A DNA stretch of 64,000 nt from Pseudomonadota bacterium (GTDB lineage Bacteria; Pseudomonadota; Alphaproteobacteria; Rhizobiales; Xanthobacteraceae): the NCBI GenBank assembly GCA_023404705.1, contig JAEYAU010000186.1, positions 8,314-72,313 of the forward strand, written 5' to 3'. The notes below the pieces were generated by a model. It saw only the letters and a list, made by a program, of their open reading frames with translations, did no database searches and had not been told where the DNA came from. Positions 59,452-64,000 of this stretch are shown here, piece after piece (the stretch's first letter is position 1; the number at the start of each line of letters is the position of its first letter). The position numbers and the translations under genes are program-made.

Positions 59452-60387
59452 ATGGCCAAAGGCCAGAAGGTCGTCATCACGTGCGCGGTCACGGGCTCGA
59501 TCCACACGCCCACCATGTCGCCGCATCTGCCGATCACCGCGCAGGAGATCGCCGACGCCGCGATCGGCGCTGCCGAAGCCGGCGCCGCAGTGGTGCATCT
59601 GCACGCACGCGACCCCAAGGACGGCCGCCCCGACCAGTCCCCCGAGGCCTTCGCGCCGTTCCTCAAGGTCATCAAGCAGCGCTGCGCCGCGGTCATCAAC
59701 ATCACGACCGGCGGCGCGCCCACCATGGCGATCGAGGAGCGCGTGCGTCCGGCCGCGACCTTCAAGCCGGAGGTCGCCTCGCTCAACATGGGTTCGATGA
59801 ATTTCGGCCTGTTCCCGATGCTCGGCCGCTACAAGGAGTTCAAGCACGAGTGGGAGCGGCCGTACCTCGAAGGCTCGAAGGAGCGCATCTTCAAGAACAC
59901 CTTCGCGGACATCGAATACATCCTGACGACCTGCGCCGAGAACGGCACCCGCTTCGAGATCGAGTGCTACGACATCGGCCATCTCTACACGCTCTCGCAT
60001 TTCGCCGACCGTGGCATCGTCAAGCCGCCGTTCTTCATCCAGTCGGTGTTCGGCATCCTGGGCGGCATCGGCCCGCACCCCGAAGACGTGATCCACATGC
60101 GCCGCACCGCGGACCGGCTGTTCGGCCGCGAGAACTATCACTGGTCGGTGCTCGGCGCGGGGCGCAATCAAATGCAGATCGCGGCCATGTCGGTCGCGAT
60201 GGGCGGCAATGTGCGCGTCGGCATGGAGGATTCGCTCTGGATCGGCCCCGGCCAGCTCGCCAAGTCCAATGCCGAGCAGGTCACCCGGGTGCGCCAGATC
60301 ATCGAAGGGTTGGGCGCCGAGATCGCGACGCCCGACGAGGCGCGCGACATCCTCAAGCTCAAGGGCGGCGACAAGGTCGCGTTCTGA
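59452..60387 (+). CDS. Beta-keto acid cleavage enzyme (BKACE, DUF849)
   Basis: 311-aa TIM-barrel zinc enzyme that splits a beta-keto acid with acetyl-CoA into acetoacetate and a CoA thioester (family: Kce and relatives). The N-terminal strand KVVITCAVTGSIHTPTMSPH, zinc ligands in VHLHARDPKDGRPDQSPEAF, and the basic segments TGGAPTMAIEERV and SLNMGSMNFGLFPM agree. The C-terminal region has RVGMEDSLWIGPGQLAKSNA. GGAGGAATAAG upstream of ATG 59452 is a strong ribosome site. Its substrate would be a product of the preceding hydroxylase pathway (inference). Confidence 0.92.
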   Translation: MAKGQKVVITCAVTGSIHTPTMSPHLPITAQEIADAAIGAAEAGAAVVHLHARDPKDGRPDQSPEAFAPFLKVIKQRCAAVINITTGGAPTMAIEERVRPAATFKPEVASLNMGSMNFGLFPMLGRYKEFKHEWERPYLEGSKERIFKNTFADIEYILTTCAENGTRFEIECYDIGHLYTLSHFADRGIVKPPFFIQSVFGILGGIGPHPEDVIHMRRTADRLFGRENYHWSVLGAGRNQMQIAAMSVAMGGNVRVGMEDSLWIGPGQLAKSNAEQVTRVRQIIEGLGAEIATPDEARDILKLKGGDKVAF

Positions 60388-60425
60388 TCAGGCAAGCAAC
60401 AAGAAGATCCAAGGAGTTTCGCGCG

Positions 60426-61379
60426 ATGAATATCACGGTCGGCAAGAAGGCGATCGAAGAAGCGTCCAAGAAGCTGTCGAACTGGGGCCGCTGGGGCAAG
60501 GACGACCATATCGGCACGCTCAACCACGTGACGCCGCAGGACATCGTCAACGCGGCCAAGCTGATCAAGACTGGCAAGGTGTTCTCGCTCGGCATTCCGC
60601 TCGACAAGACCGGCCCGCAGACCGGCCTGTTCGGCGGCCGCTTCAACCCGATCCACCAGATGCTCGCGACGGGCACCGACGCGATCGCGGGCCGGCAGGA
60701 CTGGAACAAGATCCGCTACGCGGACGACACGCTGAATCTGTGCGTGCAGGGCGCAACCCACTGGGACGCGCTCGGCCACATCTTCTACGAGGACAAGGCC
60801 TATAACGGCCACGACCCGAAGATGATCGACGCCAACGGGCTCAACGTGCTCGGCATCGAGCACTCCAAGGACAAGATGAACGGCCGCGGCGTGCTGCTCG
60901 ACATCGCGCGCTTCCGCGGCGTCGACTGGCTGCAGGACGGCGAGGGGATCTCCAATGACGAGCTCGATGCCTGCGCGAAGGCGCAAGGCGTGAAGATCGG
61001 CCGCGCCGACTTCGTCATCATCCGTACGGGCCAGATGGAGCGCTGCCTCAAGGAGAACCAGTGGGGCGGCTATGCGGGCGGCGACGCGCCGGGCGTCAAG
61101 TTCGAGAACTGCTACTGGTGCCACGAGAAGGAAGTCGCGGCGATCTGCAGCGATACCTGGGGCGTCGAGGTGCGGCCGAACGAGACCAAGGAGGCGAACC
61201 AGCCCTGGCACTGGGTCGTGATCCCGGCCATGGGCCTGTGCATGGGCGAGATCTTCTATCTCAAGGAGCTCGCCGAGGACTGCGCGAAGGACAAGGTCTA
61301 CGAGTTCTTCTTCTGCGGCCCGCCGCTGATCATCACGGGCGGCACGGGCTCGCCGATCAATCCGCAGGCCATCAAGTAA
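60426..61379 (+). CDS. Cyclase-family metal-dependent hydrolase (kynurenine-formamidase-like)
   Basis: 317-aa enzyme of the cyclase family (PF04199). Metal motif CVQGATHWDALGHIFYEDKA is the variant of H-x-G-T-H-x-D-x-P-x-H, and FFFCGPPLIITGGTGSPINP near the C-terminus is typical of the longer bacterial forms (about 310-330 aa). These enzymes open amide or lactam/lactone rings. AAGGAG precedes ATG 60426. Follows BKACE by 38 bp, so it is part of the same operon; ring opening before C-C cleavage would be a sensible order (inference). Confidence 0.9.
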   Translation: MNITVGKKAIEEASKKLSNWGRWGKDDHIGTLNHVTPQDIVNAAKLIKTGKVFSLGIPLDKTGPQTGLFGGRFNPIHQMLATGTDAIAGRQDWNKIRYADDTLNLCVQGATHWDALGHIFYEDKAYNGHDPKMIDANGLNVLGIEHSKDKMNGRGVLLDIARFRGVDWLQDGEGISNDELDACAKAQGVKIGRADFVIIRTGQMERCLKENQWGGYAGGDAPGVKFENCYWCHEKEVAAICSDTWGVEVRPNETKEANQPWHWVVIPAMGLCMGEIFYLKELAEDCAKDKVYEFFFCGPPLIITGGTGSPINPQAIK

Positions 61380-61418
61380 GACGTCACGTACGGCGGCAAC
61401 GAAGATACGGAGGTTGCC

Positions 61419-62726
61419 ATGGCTCGCTATCTCAAGCGCGGCATGGATGCGAGCGCCATCAAGGCGGCGGACGCCAAAGTGCGCGAGACCGTCGAGACCA
61501 TCCTCGCGCAGATCGAGGCCGACGGCGACAAGGCGGTGCGCGCGCTGTCGGAGAAGTTCGACAACTGGTCGCCGCAGTCGTTCCGGCTCACGCCGCAGGA
61601 GATCGAGGCCGCGATTTCTCAGGTGCCGAAACGCGATCTCGATGACATCCGCTTCGCGCAAGCGCAAGTGAAGGGTTTTGCCGAGAAGCAGCGCGCGACA
61701 TTACAGGATCTCGAGGTCGAGACGCTGCCGGGCGTCATCCTCGGCCACAAGCACATCCCGGTGAACAGCATCGGCTGCTATGTGCCGGGCGGGCGCTATC
61801 CGATGGTGGCGTCGGCGCATATGTCGATCGTCACCGCGCGGGTCGCGGGCGTGAAGCGCATCATCGCCTGCGCACCTCCCTTCAAGGGAGGTCCGCATCC
61901 CGCGATCGTCGCGGCCATGCATTTCGGCGGTGCGGACGAGATCTATGTGCTGGGCGGTGTGCAGGCTGTCGCCGCGATGGCCCTTGGGACGGGATCGATC
62001 GCGCCTGTCGACATGATCGTCGGTCCGGGCAATGCCTATGTCGCGGAGGCGAAGCGCCAGCTGTTCGGCCGCATCGGCATCGACCTGCTGGCCGGCCCGA
62101 CCGAGACGCTGGTGATCGCCGACGACTCGGTCGACGGCGAGATGTGCGCGACCGATCTGCTCGGCCAGGCCGAGCACGGTCCGACCTCGCCCGCGGTGCT
62201 GATCACCAATTCGGAGAAGCTCGCGCGCGAGACGCTGTCCGAGGTCGAGCGCCTCCTGAAGGTGCTGCCGACCGCCGACGCGGCCGGCAAGGCCTGGGAG
62301 GACTACGGCGAGGTGATCGTCTGCAACAGCGAGGCCGAGATGGTGCAGGAGGCCGACCGCCTTGCCTCGGAGCACGTGCAGGTGATGACGCGCGACCCGG
62401 ACTACTTCCTCACCAACATGAAGAACTACGGCTCGCTCTTCCTCGGGCCGCGCACCAATGTCGCCTATGGCGACAAGGTGATCGGCACCAACCACACACT
62501 GCCGACCAAGAAGGCCGCGCGCTACACGGGCGGGCTCTGGGTCGGCAAGTTCCTCAAGACCTGCACGTATCAGAAGGTGCTCACCGACGAGGCGAGCGCG
62601 CTGATCGGCGAATACTGCTCGCGCCTCTGCATCCTCGAGGGCTTCGTGGCGCATGCCGAGCAGGCCAACGTCCGCGTGCGGCGCTATGGCGGGCGCAATG
62701 TGCCATATGCGCAGGCCGCGGAGTAG
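61419..62726 (+). CDS. Histidinol-dehydrogenase-family enzyme (catabolic context)
   Basis: 435-aa NAD-dependent zinc dehydrogenase of the HisD fold: DMIVGPGNAYVAEAKRQLFG, DLLAGPTETLVIADDS, the zinc/catalytic region LLGQAEHGPTSPAVL with the conserved Q-A-E-H, HVQVMTRDPDYF, and NHTLPTKKAARYTGGLWVGK. HisD-like proteins outside his operons (for example HpsN) oxidise other alcohols such as sulfonates. Because its neighbours are BKACE, cyclase and SDR genes and no his genes are present, a catabolic alcohol-to-acid oxidation is more likely than histidine synthesis. I therefore leave the gene symbol open. Confidence 0.88.
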   Translation: MARYLKRGMDASAIKAADAKVRETVETILAQIEADGDKAVRALSEKFDNWSPQSFRLTPQEIEAAISQVPKRDLDDIRFAQAQVKGFAEKQRATLQDLEVETLPGVILGHKHIPVNSIGCYVPGGRYPMVASAHMSIVTARVAGVKRIIACAPPFKGGPHPAIVAAMHFGGADEIYVLGGVQAVAAMALGTGSIAPVDMIVGPGNAYVAEAKRQLFGRIGIDLLAGPTETLVIADDSVDGEMCATDLLGQAEHGPTSPAVLITNSEKLARETLSEVERLLKVLPTADAAGKAWEDYGEVIVCNSEAEMVQEADRLASEHVQVMTRDPDYFLTNMKNYGSLFLGPRTNVAYGDKVIGTNHTLPTKKAARYTGGLWVGKFLKTCTYQKVLTDEASALIGEYCSRLCILEGFVAHAEQANVRVRRYGGRNVPYAQAAE

Positions 62727-62785
62727 GGCGTGACGGCCGCTGTCGCAAGCGCGGCTTTAGGTGTGGCATTGCCTCGCCACAAGGT

Positions 62786-62950
62786 TCTCTCCCCCCTTGC
62801 GGGGGAGAGACAGAGAGGGGGTTGGCAGCAGACTCGGCGGCCGCGAGCTGGCGACAACAGTGTCCCTCGATTGCTCCTCGGCGGGCCACTTCGACTCAGT
62901 CTCCTGGGCTACCCCCCTCCCCAACCCTCCCCCGCAAGGGGGGAGGGAGC
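62786..62950. repeat. Paired-hairpin intergenic repeat
   Basis: Two GC-rich hairpins in opposite orientation: TCTCTCCCCC-CTTGC-GGGGGAGAGA (62786-62810) and CCCTCCCCC-GCAAG-GGGGGAGGG (62925-62947). The loops CTTGC and GCAAG are reverse complements, so the element is an inverted pair about 165 bp long, a common dispersed repeat form in Rhizobiales. Lies between hisD-like and SDR genes. Confidence 0.7.
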
Positions 62951-62971
62951 CGACAGAGAGCGGGGCGCGCG

Positions 62972-63751
62972 ATGAGCATTGCAGCAGACGACCTCCACCG
63001 CGCGCCTTCGTTTCGTCTCGACGGCAAGCGCGCGCTGGTCACTGGCGCGGGGCGCGGCATCGGACTCACGGCGGCCTCTGCCCTCGCAGATGCCGGCGCG
63101 CAGGTGACCCTGGCGGCGCGCACGCGCAACGAGATCGAGGAGGCCGCCGCTGCGATCCGCGCGCGCGGGCAGCAGGCTGAGGCGGTGGTGATGGATGTCA
63201 CCGACTTGCCGGCGATGCAGGCCGCGATCGCGCAAGCCCCGCCGTTCAACATCCTGGTCAACAACGCCGGCACCAACCGGCCGAAGATGCTGATGGACGT
63301 CACGATCGAGGATTTCGACGTGATCATGGGGCTGAACGTGCGCGCGGCCTATTTCGTCGCGCAGGCGGTGGCGCGACGTCTGGTCGAGGCCGGCGAGCCG
63401 GGCTCGATCATCAACATGTCTTCGCAGATGGGTCATGTCGGCGCGGCGCGGCGCACGGTCTACTGCGCGTCGAAGCACGCCATGGAAGGCTTCACCAAGG
63501 CGATGGCGGTCGAGCTCGCGCCGCACAAGGTACGCGTGAACTCGCTCGGACCGACTTTCATCGAGACGCCGATGACGCGCCCGTTCTTCCAGAACGAGGC
63601 GTTCCGCCAGGAGGTGGTGAGCAAGATCAAGCTCGGCCGCCTGGGTCAGCTCGATGAGCTCACGGGCGCGATCGTGTTTCTCGCCTCGGATGCCTCGTCG
63701 CTGATGACCGGCACCGCGTTGGTCGTGGACGGCGGTTGGACCGCGGATTGA
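62972..63751 (+). CDS. Short-chain dehydrogenase/reductase
   Basis: 259-aa classical SDR: NAD(P) motif ALVTGAGRGIGLTAASAL, ILVNNAGTNRP, catalytic Ser in IINMSSQMGH, Tyr-Lys in VYCASKHAMEGFTKAMAVE, and C-terminal SSLMTGTALVVDGGWTAD. The cofactor preference (R after the first strand, LAARTRNE) leans to NADP(H). Start ATG 62972; the far longer frame upstream runs through hisD and is not real. It is 245 bp downstream of the HisD-like gene, with a repeat between, so it may have its own promoter. Confidence 0.9.
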   Translation: MSIAADDLHRAPSFRLDGKRALVTGAGRGIGLTAASALADAGAQVTLAARTRNEIEEAAAAIRARGQQAEAVVMDVTDLPAMQAAIAQAPPFNILVNNAGTNRPKMLMDVTIEDFDVIMGLNVRAAYFVAQAVARRLVEAGEPGSIINMSSQMGHVGAARRTVYCASKHAMEGFTKAMAVELAPHKVRVNSLGPTFIETPMTRPFFQNEAFRQEVVSKIKLGRLGQLDELTGAIVFLASDASSLMTGTALVVDGGWTAD

Positions 63752-63837
63752 GAGCTGTGCACCGTAGCAACCATTAGGCGGGTGGATTTGTGGACGGCTG
63801 CTCCGCACCCGCCGACAAGCTCCACCGGTCAGCAGCA

Positions 63838-64000
63838 TCAGACAGCAGCTGGACGCTCAGACCAAGGTGTGCCGCGCTGAACGACGGTGTTTGCGTAGAT
63901 CAGCAGCTTCCTCGCGCAGGCGATCAGGGCGACCTTGTGTAGTTTGCCTTTGGCCATGAGGCTCGCGTAGAGGCGGATGAGCGCCTTGTTCCAGCGGTAG
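63838..64000 (-). mobile_element. IS110-family transposase, C-terminal 54 codons (runs off window)
   Basis: The minus strand from the right edge reads Y-R-W-N-K-A-L-I-R-L-Y-A-S-L-M-A-K-G-K, then LHKVALIACARKLLIYANTV and VQRGTPW before the TGA at 63838-63840. K-V-A-L-I/T-A-x-x-R-K-L-L and G-T-P-W are the end signature of IS110-type transposases (Transposase_20 domain). The 5' end of the gene lies beyond the window, so intactness cannot be judged. The element's right end should be within 63752-63837, next to the SDR gene. Confidence 0.85.

Noticed and set aside
61419..62726. Biosynthetic histidinol dehydrogenase (hisD) of a his operon
   Set aside because: No other his gene nearby; neighbours are catabolic, so a HisD-like catabolic enzyme is preferred.

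Overview
The window (about 65-68% G+C by eye, short operons with ATGA overlaps, stress promoters of the GGAAC-N16-CGTT type, a CtrA-type box) looks like chromosome of an alphaproteobacterium of the order Hyphomicrobiales (Rhizobiales), probably near Bradyrhizobium/Rhodopseudomonas/Xanthobacteraceae. Protein styles (DUF6894 proteins, L21 with a Lys/Ala tail, periplasmic formate dehydrogenase, BKACE and cyclase catabolic genes) agree. Species cannot be fixed from the sequence alone.

Layout. 1-11 kb: a stretched rplU-rpmA-GNAT-obgE-proB-proA core on the minus strand (proA only as its first 12 codons at the left edge). It is interrupted by small hypothetical genes, two DUF6894 genes with stress promoters, a DUF72 gene, an EamA permease, a LysR regulator, a peroxiredoxin-like protein without its catalytic Cys, and an orphan flavocytochrome c sulfide dehydrogenase flavoprotein. 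11-18 kb: a ROK-family protein whose motifs are in circularly permuted order, a GMC oxidoreductase, a GGDEF/EAL protein, an orphan TRAP binding protein and tRNA-Ser(CGA).

18.2-25.7 kb is the most interesting part. Seven tiny genes (54-61 codons) encode peptides with a shared double-glycine leader (L-S-x-D-E-[LIV]-x2-[VI]-[STV]-G-[GA]). They are followed by an operon for a membrane haem/[2Fe-2S]/anti-sigma-like fusion protein, an HlyD-type adaptor and an ABC exporter with an intact C39 leader peptidase. Four of the peptide transcription units' upstream regions carry the same CRP-like 16-bp operator (TGTG-N8-CACA type), and transcription units end in hairpins. Three peptides share an exact C-T-T-x11-C spacing. 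I read this as a multi-peptide microcin-like secretion locus with redox/CRP-linked control. No modification enzyme and no recognisable immunity gene is present.

25.8-35.3 kb: manganese catalase with a stress promoter; a formate dehydrogenase operon (Tat-type small protein, FdhA, FdhB, FdhC and two small envelope proteins); and a BTAD/TPR membrane-anchored regulator. 35.8-44.3 kb: one gene for a 2814-aa RTX/cadherin-like type I secreted adhesin. 44.3-52 kb: thioredoxin-reductase-like enzyme, zinc-ribbon protein, glycosyltransferase plus sugar-nucleotide epimerase, a second GGDEF/EAL protein, and a FeeM/LuxI-fold N-acyl synthase behind a CtrA box.

52-63.8 kb is catabolic: an Ldh2-type dehydrogenase, two Gfo/Idh/MocA oxidoreductases, a three-subunit molybdenum hydroxylase, BKACE, a metal-dependent cyclase/hydrolase, a HisD-type dehydrogenase and an SDR. 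They probably degrade one organic compound whose identity is not visible. The right edge holds the C-terminal end of an IS110-family transposase.
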